Shown piece by piece: positions 28,889-41,094 of a stretch of 64,000 nucleotides of DNA. The number at the start of each line of letters is the position of its first letter. The stretch's first letter is position 1. This stretch comes from Agarophyton chilense (lineage: Eukaryota > Rhodophyta > Florideophyceae > Gracilariales > Gracilariaceae), in assembly GCA_030374765.1 (NCBI GenBank), contig JARGXX010000100.1, forward strand, positions 1,550,001-1,614,000. The letters run 5' to 3'. The notes beneath the pieces were generated by a model. It ran no database searches, had not been told where the DNA came from, and was given only the letters and a program-made list of their open reading frames with translations. The position numbers were made by a program, and so were the translations under genes.

Positions 28889-30861
28889 CAGTGTTCCCCC
28901 GTTATGATGATGTACCGTTATGTGAATAGCCCGGTTATGCGCATACAGTTCTCGGCTCCAGTGAGAAAGACGTCGACTCCGAGCTGGAATCGCAGGCATA
29001 ATTCATAATGCAGACATGCACACCGCTTTTGAAAGTAATTCTGTTTTTTCAATAATTGTTTCGGTAGTTGACCACGAAATCAATGCACAGTTTTCAAATT
29101 TGAGATTTCAAATCTTCATCGCAAAAATCTAACTAATACCCACTTTCTAAGCTTTGCTCTTAGTTTTGCCATTCCCAGCACCTTTTCTACCGGCATGGTC
29201 CCATAATGGTGCAAGCGCTGACCATTCGACAACGGAAAAAATTTGTAGCCGAACGCAAAAGGCGTGTCGATAGAGTTCAGAACGTTTTAAAGAAAATTAT
29301 TGCTGCCTGGGCAAAGCAACAATTCCACCTTAAAAAAACTCCAAACCAAGCAAAAATTTACGCATTTTGTCCTCCACCGCCTCACCTCAAGCATTCCCAA
29401 ACGCGGTGTGCACTTTTTTTACGAAGCGTCGTGCCCCTGCCGATCCACGCCTTGAAGCAGCGTTGTATAATTGGCTCTGTGATAAAAGCGCTCATGAAGT
29501 AAAACTCCATGGACCGATTGTTCTGCAATACGCCGAGAGACTACAAACTGAGGGGAACTTTCATCTCTCGTCACATGAACTTCTGTCTTTAAAATTCTCC
29601 CACGGTTTGATGAACAGTTGCCACAAGCGCTACAACTTTCGGCTTTGGCGTATAAAAGGGGAAGCGTCAAGGGCAGATAACAACGGCTTGGCTGATGCTC
29701 TTCCAGGTATGCGAGAAATAAACTCCACGTACAGCCCATCCGATATCTGGAATGAGGATGAGTTTGGACTCTTTTACAGACACCCTCCCGGCAGGTCGCT
29801 TTCAAGCAAGCCGACGGTAGGATTCAAGAAGGATAAAACGAGGTTCATATTTCTAGCCTTTTGAAATAGAGATGGCACGAAAAAGTAATCTCTGATGGTG
29901 TTTGTTTGCTCGTTGAAGCCAAGCGCATTCGAAAAGAAGTCAGGTCGCGAGCATGGATTTGACTATTGTGCCAATAGCAAGGCTTGGATGAGGCAAATCC
30001 TGATCTTCGCTTCGATGAAGCGGCTGGATGTGTATATTGGAAGGACTGTTGGCCGCAAAATTCTATCGTTTCTCGATAACTGCTCAGTGCATGGCGGTGC
30101 AGAAGTGCTTTCTCAACTGCGACATTTGAACATTAAGTTCTTTTTTCCGAACACAACTAGCCGCGTACAGTCACTATATGCAGGGATTATCGCTTCATTG
30201 AAATCAAAATACCGCCATCGATTAATGTTTAGAGTGTTTGAAAAAATCGATGCAGGACGAAATTCAATTTACACAGTCGACATATTAACAGCGATTCGTT
30301 GAGTTCAAGAGAAATGGGATGTTCTACCGGCTTCTACCATAAAGAAATCCTTCGATTATTGCTTTAAAGAGGGTGATGCTCGAAGCAGTACTGTTTAGAA
30401 CAGTATCTAAGATAAACTTCGTTCTCAACTGAACAGAGATGTTACGGAATATGGATTTCAGCACAGTAGGATGGATATAGAAAATACATTGAACCCGGAA
30501 GAAGAGGAAAATATTACTATTGAGAATCAAAGTCTGATACTTACTGGTTTGGAAGCTGCTGATGCAGTTGAAACTGAATGTGAGGAGGCGGACTGTAAGT
30601 ATAGTATTGACGAGCAGTCAAATGGTCTCTCAGTGGCAAAGGCTGTCTTTAATCTCCTTTTTATAATGAAGGACTACTTCAGAAATGTCTTTTTAGTTTG
30701 CCAGAGGGCACTGAGGCTCGAAAAAGAGGCCTGTCTGAAGCAGACGACCATTGCTGACCATTTTCGTACACAATAGAAATCTCTTTCGGTAACGTCATTT
30801 CTTCGCTATGCGCATAAAATGGGCGTCTCGCGAGAGCTATGCTCAGAGCGGCGGAACACTG
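28889..30861 (+). mobile_element. Pogo/Tigger-like DNA transposon, inactive
   Basis: 1,973 bp with terminal inverted repeats CAGTGTTCCCCCG (left) and CAGTGTTCCGCCGC (right, read on the minus strand). TA dinucleotides flank it at 28887-28888 and 30862-30863, the expected Tc1/mariner-superfamily duplication. Subterminal TATGCGCATA occurs near both ends (about 28936 and 30811). It contains a broken transposase. Confidence 0.85.
29206..30380 (+). pseudogene. Pogo/Tigger-like transposase
   Basis: The N-terminus (from MVQALTIRQRKKF at 29206) is a helix-turn-helix DNA-binding part; a frame change near 29390 leads into the CENP-B/Tc5-type second half (RRAPADPRLEAALYNWL). The DDE/D nuclease follows: first Asp in WNEDEFGLFYR, second in FLDNCSVHGG. 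The third position reads SLYAGIIASLKSKYR, where pogo/Tigger proteins usually have Asp (QPLDxG), so a catalytic Asp has become Tyr. Stops at 29862, about 29886 and 30301. A further open piece (30471-30776, acidic then CLKQTTIADHF) may be the C-terminal tail. Confidence 0.85.
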
Positions 30862-30863
30862 TA

Positions 30864-32825
30864 CTTATAAAAACATAATTTGAGTTTTATTTGAAATGAC
30901 TCATTGTTTAAAAAGCCCTGTACATATCGGAGACTATAAAAATTTTATGGTATTCTTTATAGGCTAAAAGCTCTTTTCTAAGTTGTTCTAAAACCAGAAC
31001 TTAGGATGCAAAGAAATATAAATCATTTCACTTTGCTAGGCATTCTTTTATAGTAGGTTCCTGGTTTTTGAGGGAGTTTTTAATCATGAACGGGGACCTT
31101 ATTCACCCAAACAGCGCAACCGAGTCAATAAATTGGGGATTGCTGTGTGAATAAAATAAAAAACCGTATGAAGATTCTTATAAAGAATTGCATGTGTTGC
31201 AAACTATAACACCATAAGAAAACCTCTACTGTTGCATGTTTGTCTATTTCTAATCTGTAGAATTTCTGTAATTCGAATAAAACACAAACAATGGCAATTA
31301 TAACGGTAGCACATTTTTAACAGGCACTAGACACAATTGTTCAAATGAGAAATATTACAGGCTTCAGGAAAAAATATGAAAATAAATTTGGCACGACGCT
31401 CAAGCCTGTCCATTCAGTTTCTTCTCTTTACGTCAGTCTCACTTGATCAATCTTGTGGAAGATCTGAAAGCTCTGACTAACTATGATCAAAACGAAGAAG
31501 AATGCGCAGCACAAGGGTGGAAGAGAAGAAGAGGAAAAAAACTTAAGCCCGAGAATTTGAGCGTCTTTGAAGTGCGGCGTTGGGTTTAAGAGCTTTTCGT
31601 CGTCCGTTTCGGTTCTTGCACGGCATTGACATGCCAAGTGGATAGTTTTTATTCGCTTTGGCAAGTTAGTCTGGATCGAAATTGAGTTTTAAACCCCAGC
31701 TTAATTTGAACTGAATAATACTCCAGTGCCAAATTTGGACCCGGAGTTTTATTCGTTAGACATGACATTTTCCCAAAAATAAATCTAAATTTAGACCTTT
31801 TGGGTCAAACGATAAAAGTGCTCTTTGTGTCTATAGGACTGGGGTAGATTGCCATCCTTTAGAGAATGATTGGACAGCACCTGATTTTTTTAAGGGCACT
31901 ATCAAAGCCAAAAAAAAGGAATAAAACATGAAGGATTGATTATTATTGCACCAAATTATAAAAATTTTATGATACCAAGGAAAATTTATTTTAAACATTA
32001 TCAAAAACGATGAAGTCGTTTTAGTTCAGTATCAGCTGTATAAATCTTATGCCCCAGCGGTTGACGGAAAATACTTTGTGATTGTGTTGAGATGAACCCT
32101 TACAAAAACTCGAATTTTCACTTCTTCCACTAATATATTATGCACATAACTTAAACGGATTTTGCTCTGGTGCATATTTTCAGAATATGAGATTGCATCC
32201 ACCTCGATGTTCATTTTTCTGACATTCTGGGCGTCCTGTACGAGCACGAGCACGTGCCGTGCGTTTACATCTTCAAAGGTAGATGGCCCTTCATAGAAAA
32301 AACAGACATAAAGTTAGGCATCCGGTGGCATGTGTTTCTCAAGCTGGTTAGTCAGGAGCCTTGTCGATCTTTCTCGCGATACAGAGGTCCCATCGGTTTG
32401 AACCTACAAATGTCCAGCTGTTCTCTACGTGAAGGTGGAGAAAAATGTTTATACAAAAATCCCAATCCTCATACAAACTTCAAGAAAATAACATCATCTT
32501 AATTGTTAACAAATCCGTCATGAGTCCTAGGCACTAGAGCATGCTCAAGAATAGTATGATATAGTGTACCATGGCCCTCCTCCTCTTTCATACTCTCTCT
32601 CTTTTCTGCAACTTCTTCGCCCGCCCAACAATCTCGTGCACATAAATCTATCTCACTTTGATGACTGCTTTCCATGGTGTTGAGATAATCCGTATTTCGC
32701 ACTCTGCAAATACCAACATCGAGCTTTGGAAAAACAACTCCTTTAGTCATATGCGCTTTGAAAACCGTTCCCCTCTTTCTGCAGTCGTTTATTCCCAGAG
32801 CGCACAAACGATAATGGTACACAAC
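30864..32825. other. Non-coding interval
   Basis: AT-rich sequence with only short random ORFs. I recognise no gene, RNA or transposon end here. It lies downstream (3') of the zinc-finger gene. Confidence 0.6.
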
Positions 32826-33578
32826 TTAACTCTGATTCTTAGATTCTCTCATGTCACGTCTGGCGTTCTGCAACGCCATGCGATGAGTGACGGTATTAAA
32901 ATGGCCCTCGAGGTTGTACTTACTTGCAAGCCGTACATTGCATGTTTGACATTTGTACGGACGCAGTCGTTGGTGAACTCGTCTCACGTGAGATGTCATA
33001 TGCTCTTTCTTTCCAAATAGTCGCCCACAGGTATCGCAGCGAAATGGGCGATTTCGGAGGTGCACCGTATTGTTGTGCTTCTGAAGGTCCTTGGAGAAGA
33101 AGAAAGTAGAATCACAGTTTGGTATTGGACAGGGGAAAGGTCGCAATCGGCTGTGAACGCATTGAAAATGCTTCGAACGGTCGGTGTTTCGTAGGAAAGC
33201 GCTGTTACAGCTAGAGCATGGCAAAATAGAGCGCCCCTCGTAGACTCGTTTGGCATGATCATTGAAGAGATGGTGAATGTATCGATTCTTTCTCGAGAAT
33301 ACCAGGCTGCATTCTCCGCAGATCCAAATGCGACTGTTTGTCCGTGCATCATGAACCAAGTTGTCAGCAGTGATTTGGGGGGGCGCAGGCTGCGATTGCT
33401 TTCTTTGGTTGAAATGGGATGTGGCAGATAGAGTTTCAAATGACTTCTGCATCTCGACATCCTGAGATCTTGTTGAGTTGCTCGGAAACGGAGTAGACGA
33501 CTGTTTGGGTCGAGGGCTACCGGTTGGTGTGACTGAAACAGGGGAGCACAGAAACTGTAGTTGCATTCGGTGGGCCAT
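32826..33578 (-). CDS. C2H2 zinc-finger protein, 250 aa
   Basis: Probable nuclear DNA- or RNA-binding protein. Five C2H2 fingers at residues 87-108, 121-142, 150-173 (C-x4-C form), 181-202 and 210-232 (H-x5-H); the linkers carry RPF or RPY, reminiscent of the TGEKPY linker. The N-terminal 85 residues are Ser/Pro/Gln rich and look disordered. The ATG at 33578 is the first Met after an in-frame TGA at 33603-33605, so the start is well supported. No intron is needed. It is the only clear non-transposon gene in the window. Target and process cannot be told from sequence. Confidence 0.85.
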   Translation of the reverse strand: MAHRMQLQFLCSPVSVTPTGSPRPKQSSTPFPSNSTRSQDVEMQKSFETLSATSHFNQRKQSQPAPPQITADNLVHDARTNSRIWICGECSLVFSRKNRYIHHLFNDHAKRVYEGRSILPCSSCNSAFLRNTDRSKHFQCVHSRLRPFPCPIPNCDSTFFFSKDLQKHNNTVHLRNRPFRCDTCGRLFGKKEHMTSHVRRVHQRLRPYKCQTCNVRLASKYNLEGHFNTVTHRMALQNARRDMRESKNQS

Positions 33579-34787
33579 CGAAGAGTAAATTGAAGAGGAA
33601 AGTCAGGGAAGTTGCCAAAGGCGTGCAGAGTGAGCGGGTCTGAGCACAAAAGGACGAAATCGATTCTCAGGAAGAGATTGTTTTGAATAATATCGAGAGA
33701 AAAGATGCTGTTGTTCCTGGCCATTTGCTCACGTGGAAAAGATGATTGTTATGCTGAGTTTGTGCTCTTCAAGAGTTTGCTCGGGTGTGACGACCTCGGC
33801 TGGGTCGCATGATCATCGTTCGTGAATACTCTCTCGTCGTTGTGGAAGAGAGAGTCTTTTTGACCACTCGTGTGTATCACTATGAATGAAATAGTCTTAC
33901 AGAAGTCCTACCTACCTCACCACAAGAACAGACTCTACCTTTGCTTGGTACACTTGCAACCCCAAACCAAAAGAACGCCAACTATTTCGAGACATATCGA
34001 CAATGTTGGTATTACAGCCAAAAATATAGATGAATCGTTTCCACCCATCCAATTCCTCTCAATATGCTGAAAACCCAGGCGTGAATAGGACGAAATCGTC
34101 GTGGAACTGGTACGCACGGCTGCATTCCGAAAAAGGTTATTAGATGGCTTTGGGAGCTCGTTCCCAATATTAATATACTTTCTATTATCTCTCCTGAGCA
34201 TTTAGGGCTGGCGCCCGTTTCAAATATTTCAAAGATGTGCTAAGGATCCATGACACAGTGCCAAAAACGCTGCAAAAGGTACCAGTTCGGATATTTTGGC
34301 CTCCATGATGGGAAGGAATGAAGCTTTTTTATATCTGTCTCTCGAGCTTTCGTGGACTCTCGTTACTTTGTTATATGACATGGGAAGAAATGCCGTCTTT
34401 CTTGCGAAGGTGTTGTCAACCACGAAGTTCGCCTCCTTATTTTTCGGGAAGTCTGAAAAGTTTTCAAAAAAATCAAAAGTTTAGATAAATCATAACAAAA
34501 CGGGAGGGGATTCCACCAGAGCATTCTAAATGTTTTGTTATTTAATAGCGAGTAGTTTTCTTTCCGAGGGCCTCTTTCGGTCCGGAAAGGGCTGGGCGAA
34601 TGTCAACAATTATTCAACATCATATCGACTTGCAATCCATGTCGACGAGCCTTTTCTCTCCTCGAAACGCTCCTCAGTGGGCACAAAAGGACGGTGAGTC
34701 TTTTACCAGTTTTCTGAACCATACCTGTGTAAAACATCTCATTGGCTCACATTGAGATAGTTAAGCCAAGTTGGAGATCAAGACTGG

Positions 34788-35147
34788 TTGAATCAGTACA
34801 CGCAGTCCAAACAACGGGTCATGAAGTTTAGGAGCATCACGAGTCCCGGATTCCTGACGCGAGAGCTCATAGCACAATCTTTTTTTGACACTTGTACTGT
34901 TTTGATTGGCCGATCAATATTAATGGCTATAGACCAATATCAGGTTCCCACACTCTTTCGTGTCTGGTGGTCGAACGGATGTCGTCAGTATGAAACCAAA
35001 ATCTTGGCTGCTAACCTTTCGAAGAAGGATAAATTGGAACGCCTTTTTCAAAATTCCGGAAACATAGTTGACAATTTCATATTTTATACATTGCTGTATA
35101 TGTTTTCTAGTTTTTTTCCTACTTTTAAGAAGAACTTCTGTATTTAG
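34788..35147 (+). CDS. Short unrecognised ORF, 119 aa
   Basis: MNQYTQSKQR... with a central RVWWSNGCRQYETK stretch and an aromatic, hydrophobic C-terminus. No family recognised. Its length is possible by chance in this AT-rich interval. Listed only because no transposon explains it. Confidence 0.2.
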   Translation: MNQYTQSKQRVMKFRSITSPGFLTRELIAQSFFDTCTVLIGRSILMAIDQYQVPTLFRVWWSNGCRQYETKILAANLSKKDKLERLFQNSGNIVDNFIFYTLLYMFSSFFPTFKKNFCI

Positions 35148-36291
35148 TTGTTTTTAACGCAAATATCGTGACTGAAAGCCAAAGCTAAGCGAGATTCTGC
35201 TCCTCACAACAGAAGGAATTGGTTTTGGAATCTACAGAACTGTTCATATAGAATATATTTGTGATACAGTACAGTTTCAAAAAAATAACCCAAGCCCATA
35301 TATACAGCAAATAGTTTGATGATGCAGGAATCTTAATAAGGAGGTTGTGGTTATAATGGGACAGATCGTTTTTCAAAAACCGTTTACAATAACTATGACT
35401 TTTGAAAGATGTATCTGTGCAACAGCTCTTTAAAAACCATCTACTTTTACAATACCACAATACCACTCTTGCATAGCATCAATTATTGTTTGCTTCAGCT
35501 AAAAATGATCTCTAGATTGTAAACAAAAACGAAGTAAAACTTTTAATGTGTGGTTTGGATCACCGAAACCTCTCCAGACGTGACAGCACTGCTAAGCAGT
35601 GACTCTGACGAAGCGGGGCCAGGAACATGAGCAACTCAAATGGTCTGACGTTGCGAGTTAGGACGTCTAGTTCAAACCCAGCAACTCTGATCCATATTTT
35701 CTTCAAATAAGAAAGGCAAAGTTCTTCTAGAGGCTTTTGCAAGGTTCTAGATTGTTTATGAAGGCGGGTACTGCACAACAAGAAATGCTTGCTGGGCATA
35801 GTGAAACAGAAGTAAATACTGATCGGGTGTCACCGTATTCTTTTGGAAACAATATATACCGTTGCTGAGATAATCGTGTTGCAATTAAGAAGATGCCCAA
35901 CGCCCGTATAGGACAATTATTTCGGCTATAGTTTCATTGAAAAAAATATGCGAGGCTTCGACACTACAAGCGGTGATTTACGTGATTGAGATGGGTAAAC
36001 CGACAACCTGTGCGGTCTCCTTCACGCCTTGCACATAAACAATGTAAGTGATGGGAAATAATTTTTCTCCTTGATGTGGTGCATGATAAAAAGATATAAT
36101 ACGACGAAAACATCCTTAATAATTATAAACTGAGTGTTTGCTGGTTTTCCGTGTGCAATGGCAATTTCAGGTAATAAATGTTAGTCATGCTGCAAGTCTA
36201 GATGTCCTCGCGTAGTGTCCCATCTTGTCGTCGAATAGGAAGCGTCCCACAACCAAGTGATTGGCGACCCACGCTACTGCTAGAGTAATGT

Positions 36292-36321
36292 GAGCGCCAC
36301 ATTTTTTAATGTGGCGCGCTC
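36292..36321. repeat. Perfect inverted repeat (hairpin)
   Basis: GAGCGCCACATT, a four-T loop, then AATGTGGCGC and GCTC with one extra G. It could be a small RNA hairpin or the core of a decayed element; no run of Ts follows that would make it a Pol III terminator. Confidence 0.6.
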
Positions 36322-36713
36322 GACCAAACATTAACAAAAACCCCAGCCGATCTAAAACTTCTCCGTAACTGAAAGGCCCGGATACATGAATTTGAAATAA
36401 TTATTCTAAAATAAACTTCTTTTTCTTCTTGATCTTCTTGATCTTCTTCGAATGGCGCGCAAAAAAATAATTTAGTCAATATTCACTAGTTTTTAGGCTC
36501 TGTGGTTTTTTGTTAAACACTTCGAATATACATTGATTTATTTAGTCCTCTTTACTAGTGTGTTAACAAAAACTAAGCTTTACTAATCTTCAAAATGTTT
36601 TAAAAAAAACTTGATAGCAAAAAAAGAAATTCATTCTATATTCAAACATGTTTGCAGTGAAAGTTGCTTCGTACTTCTTGCGGCACGTTCTTGTTCAGAT
36701 CTAAATAATAGGT

Positions 36714-37308
36714 TGTTACCAAGTTGTGTTATTCCACCAGTGACTGTAGCAAACTCGGTACCAGGTAAATTTTCACATAAACCACCGCGTAAAACAAGCG
36801 TCGACTAGCGAGTGACTGTCTCTCAAAAAAACTTGTGTGTGAAAAAGATACTCAGGAAATCATGGTACGAAAAACAATACGTCAATACTTGAGGTATTAC
36901 TTAGAGTACAGCAAAATGTCAAACACACATAATCGGATCAATACGCTTTGTTCATTCGCATGATAACAACAAAAAACAAAAAACGAAAAAAGGATAAAGA
37001 AGCAGTAAATATTGCAAAAAGAGGCCAATAGCGCATAAAGAGAAAGATACGTTCAAAACAAGATCTATAGCTCAAAAATGATTAGCACAAGGACTAAAGG
37101 TGCTCTGTAGTCGATACCAGCTTTACGATTGCTATCGAATACCAAGATGGTGTTAAGCTCGTTATTGGATAGCCTCTGCCTTCCTCACACAGAGCAAAGC
37201 GCCTTTTATAGTGAACTAAAGAAGAATAAAACATCTTAACATCTTTTTTCTTTCGTCTTCTCGGAGAAAGTTTCAATTAAGAGGCGGTCGACGTGAAGAA
37301 CTAGTACA
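36714..37308 (-). repeat. GyD 3' LTR (degenerate)
   Basis: Aligns through most of its length with the GyB 5' LTR at 16814-17360 (GACTGTAGCAAACTCGG; the GCGAGTGACTGT region; GTGTGTGAAAAAG; ACCAAGATGGTG; the final ACGTGAAGAACTAGTACA). Its position left of the GyD antisense ORF is that expected for the 3' LTR of a minus-strand element. The left edge is approximate. No polypurine tract is preserved. Confidence 0.6.
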
Positions 37309-37599
37309 ACCGCTATTCAAGGTTGTGCCATCTTCTTTCAGTGCTCCTTTTTTTCTCAAGAAAGCAGGAAAAGGATTCTGTAGAGTGCGAAATTAGATGG
37401 TAACAAGTAACATTTAATCATTAATGGCATGCTAAAACACAACTAACATAGCTCGTCGTATTTCTTCTTTTTTCTAGCTTCTGTAAGCAACCCTTTTTCA
37501 TACTTTTCAGTAAACTACACATTTCAGTTGTACCCAATTCCCATTATTCTTTAACAATTGCGTTTTAAAGGCTTTCTACATAGTAAAACTGCCTTTCAT

Positions 37600-38443
37600 T
37601 TACGTAGACAGTACGAGATAAAACCCATTACACATTCTCAATACGGTTCAAATCAAGGCTGCGTGCAGGCCACTCCATTACTTCGATATTTTTAGAACCA
37701 AGCCACTCTTTTGTATAATTAGAAAGGTGAATAGCGGCATTGTTCTGCGGAAATACTCAACTTCAAATGTAGATCCTTGAAGATAGCGGTAGAAAAAAGT
37801 TCTCGAAAGTACTGCAATACTTCATAGAAACTTAATTTTCTATTTTAAGAGCTAGCATACTGTATCCATCTTCACAAATAGCTCTTTGAGCCATTACCAC
37901 CCATCCACTAGCTTGTTAATTTAACAAGACCTATTCTTTTTACGTGAATCATTCCAATAGTTTTGATAGCCGTCTGGACCATCCAAGTTAATTTTTTTCT
38001 CATCAAAAAACATAACTTTAAACCACTATGCTAAAGATAAAGAATGATATTCACGGGCCCACTTTAGCCTTTCTTTTATTTGTTTTAGTGTTAGTTTTGG
38101 TGCTTTCTTGATCGTCATATAGTTCATTTTAGAAAATGATGATAGTTTCTGCTACACCCGAAGAGTATTCACAGGTAAAATAAGATGATATTTAAGTTGA
38201 GAAGCAGAATGCTTTTCTTTTGCTGGTTCGCGTATGAGGAGATGATTTGCTTTCTTGGATAACTTACAATTATTTTTGGTATTGAACTTCTTTCCATAAT
38301 TCCTTTTTGTTTCGAAGATAGGCTCAGACATTTTTACGGCTTCGTCCAGTCTTTTGGTAAATTTCGTTGAAAGAATTGTTCTCTTTAAAAAGAGCTTCTA
38401 TTTTTCTCTTTTCTTTGAGATTAAAGCACGATCTCTCTCCCAT
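37600..38443 (-). pseudogene. Tc1-like transposase relic
   Basis: The minus strand from MGERSC at 38443 has a helix-turn-helix-like start, then FFDEKKINLDGPDGYQNYW (first catalytic Asp), GWVVMAQ (compare GSVMVWG) and the typical NNAAIHLSNYTKEWL followed by NIEVMEWPARSLDLN and RIEN of Tc1 proteins. Many stops and frame changes. A right-end inverted-repeat candidate ends at 38752 (minus strand CAGTGGCCGAAATTAGAAAG) next to TA at 38753-38754; I could not find the left end. Confidence 0.7.
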
Positions 38444-38949
38444 TGCTTCTGAAAGAGAAGTTTGGTAGAAAAAGGAAGAAGGTGACTATGATTGTATAAT
38501 GTTTTTCGCGTCTTTACTCTTAGAACGTTTGACTACAACGGTCATTAAAATATTCTGTTCTATTCCATGTTCGTGGTTTGGGTAACCGTTTCGTATTAAT
38601 TTCTGTAGATAAAAAGTCATTTGTTTTCGTTGGGTGACTGTTTATTTAGGACCAAATACTGTAGCTTATGGCATTTTTTGACTGGCCAAGGTTATAAAAG
38701 GACCGAGAAAATAGAAATAACCGGAGGTGTGCCTTTCTAATTTCGGCCACTGTATTGTGCAAGGAGGCAAAAAATCTACTGTACTATAATGTTCACACTG
38801 TTTTGTTCTACAAAATAATTATTCCAAAACGAACTAGTTCAGTATTTGGTGGTCACACTGTACAAGTGTACAGCAGTACAGTGCTACTAAATTAATCCGC
38901 CGTCTATCCATTTCGATCAGTTTTGATCATTCGATTCAACATGCATTCC

Positions 38950-40259
38950 AAGTGCTACATATCCCTCTCGTTCAGTGCGGAGAACCCGCCATGCAAGAAT
39001 TTAACAATGTATCGATAGCGTGCTTTACTCCGGCTCTGCTGTCTCAACAAACTTCCGGTGCTCCATCTCAACACGACTGATCTTCAAGTCATCTTCCATA
39101 GCTGGCAGCCATCGCGATGAGCAATTACCCTATATGCGAAGAAGCCACCAATTTCAAACCACAATCTTGGCAGCCAAGCACATCATCAAATATCTGCCTT
39201 TTCGGCTTGTCCCGCTCCGAAAACTCGAACAGCGCCGCTGCTAGGTTCTGCCTCGGATCCTAGCCCAGCGTATCTTTCTTCCAAAGCGGCCGTTCTCCAA
39301 CCACCATCATCTGCGATCCAGAACTTAATGCATTATGCCGAATTCGTTGGGCGGGTCCGATGAAGCGCACTGTGATTTTTACTCGTTCCTTTTGGTTTTA
39401 CCCTGCCGCTGTCCGTAATGAGGATCTAATTGATCATTTTATAGTCTCTGATCGACCTCCTGATGGTATTCCGTGTTGTGTGCTGTTCACAAGCCACTAG
39501 ATAAGCCATCGTGCGATTCCAAACAATGCCGTAAGCCACTTTGGCTCCGAAAGCGTGGCGGAAGCCCGCGAAAAGTTTACTCGGTTATTGAACCAGCGGA
39601 TGCGCAGCATCATGTTCAATTGTGGCGGGGCGAATGCGGAGTATCCAAAATGGCTCTCTGTTTCGACAATCTCCAGATACAAGCGGAGTTATGCTATCTT
39701 CTAAAGTGCGAAAATCGCTTTTCGGATTTCCATCGATGAGAGAGAGACGTACTCAATTACGACTAAGATACCTGGTCTCGTACCGAATACTGGAGACTGA
39801 CCGAATTCGGAATAACTCGTGCAACGTGCGGTACGGTCCCATTCCTCTGAATTGACATGAAATCGAGATTCCTAGCGATTTCTCTATGGAGCTCTCCGCA
39901 GTGATTACCATTTTGTATCCTCTTCTTGCAACTAATCTGTTCTCCGGCTACTGGGTAGTCGTCTACAGTGAATTCATCGCTACGATGGCCTTTATCGTTC
40001 TCTGGGATTTGTATGACACCTACTGTCTGTGATAAATGAGCTGAATTGCTCGAAAGCTTGGGAGGCAGCTCGATCTTTCCCTAGTATTAGTATCACTTGC
40101 AACTCACGAATAGATTCAGTACCTCATGAGTTTCACGGACCAGATTGACTGGACTCCGGTTTCAAGCGAACAGAATGCAAGACGTAGACGTCGTCGTGAT
40201 CATTTTCCGGAAGAACTGGGCTCGGAGGCGATTTTGTCTGGTATGATCCATGGACCAAA
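38950..40259 (+). pseudogene. GyD antisense ORF, N-terminal part
   Basis: Degenerate homologue of the 550-560-aa antisense protein. Recognisable pieces: FWFYPAAVRNEDLI (against APWFDPVAIRDDALI), a VWGRECGVSK-like block, RRTQLRLRYLVSYRILETDRI, GRYGPIP-like and DQIDWTPV, ending in DFVWYDPWTK at 40259. Several stops and frameshifts. The LTR of GyA2 begins at 40260 exactly after the AAA codon, and the sequence resumes at 50898. Confidence 0.75.
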
Positions 40260-40926
40260 TGTAGTATCCACTCTAACGGAGAGGGGAGACACCTGCGACA
40301 GCGTTCGGACTGCCGATGGGTCGCTTGCGGCGAAGGAAAAGGGGTGGTAGAGCTACAACACCAGCGAGCTGGAAGTGGGGTGTAAGGCCACTACTCGCCA
40401 GCGAGGGTGAACAGGGAAACTGTAAAACGTTGATGGGACGTAGGTACGAGACGGATCGTGAAGTGGTTGGGGAGTGACTATCTATTATAGCTGGTCCGGA
40501 TCTCCGGTTAAGGAATCCTAAGCGAGGAACAGAATAGTCATGATGCCCATGTTGTCTCCTTTCCTTGGATTCGGCGCTCACCTCTGGTACACTATATACT
40601 GTAGGCCAGGGTGAGTGCCCAAATAAATATATAAATTATACCCAGTGGTCAGCCACTTAGCCAAACCACTGTATGGGTACGGTCCCTAATGGACTTACAT
40701 CTACAAAGGGTAGCAAAACCAGCCACGTGGATCGCCACTACATGCGCCGTTGCAAGCCACTCCACTCGTGATACCACGTGTCCCAACACTGTACCCTGCC
40801 TACTGGCATCCTACGCGGTGTGCCGTTTCATATCACAATGTTGATGATATCACTCACTTATGAGTTCCAACCGCGACTTCGCGAAAAACTCGCCTATCGG
40901 ATTCCCCGACATAGTAGAATACTAAA
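40260..40926 (-). repeat. GyA2 3' LTR
   Basis: 667 bp, plus strand TGTAGTATCCACTC...GAATACTAAA; the last bases have changed from ACTACA, as seen in GyA and in the 5' LTR. It adjoins the polypurine tract (minus strand G-run at 40929-40934). Confidence 0.9.
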
Positions 40927-40937
40927 TTCCCCCCTCG
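40927..40937 (-). other. GyA2 polypurine tract
   Basis: Minus strand GAGGGGGGAA directly before the 3' LTR; equivalent to 8477-8486 in GyA. Confidence 0.75.
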
Positions 40938-41094
40938 TTAAGCGCGAACCATGGGGGACGCAAGAAGCGTTTATACGCAGTCGGACCGGTGTTCCAGGTA
41001 CTCATCGTCATCATGAATTCCTCGCCGCTCAACCAACTCTTACAGTTCTCAACAGCATTCTGTTCCTCACCGCTCTTCAGCTCGATCTCTCGCG

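Larger units (their letters stand above)
33579..36713. other. Non-coding interval upstream of the zinc-finger gene
   Basis: AT-rich, with no recognised protein family. It holds a weak 119-codon ORF at 34788-35147, a perfect hairpin at 36292-36321, and short CTTGATCTT repeats near 36425-36450. The first few hundred bases above 33579 should contain the zinc-finger gene promoter; I see no distinctive motif. Confidence 0.55.
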
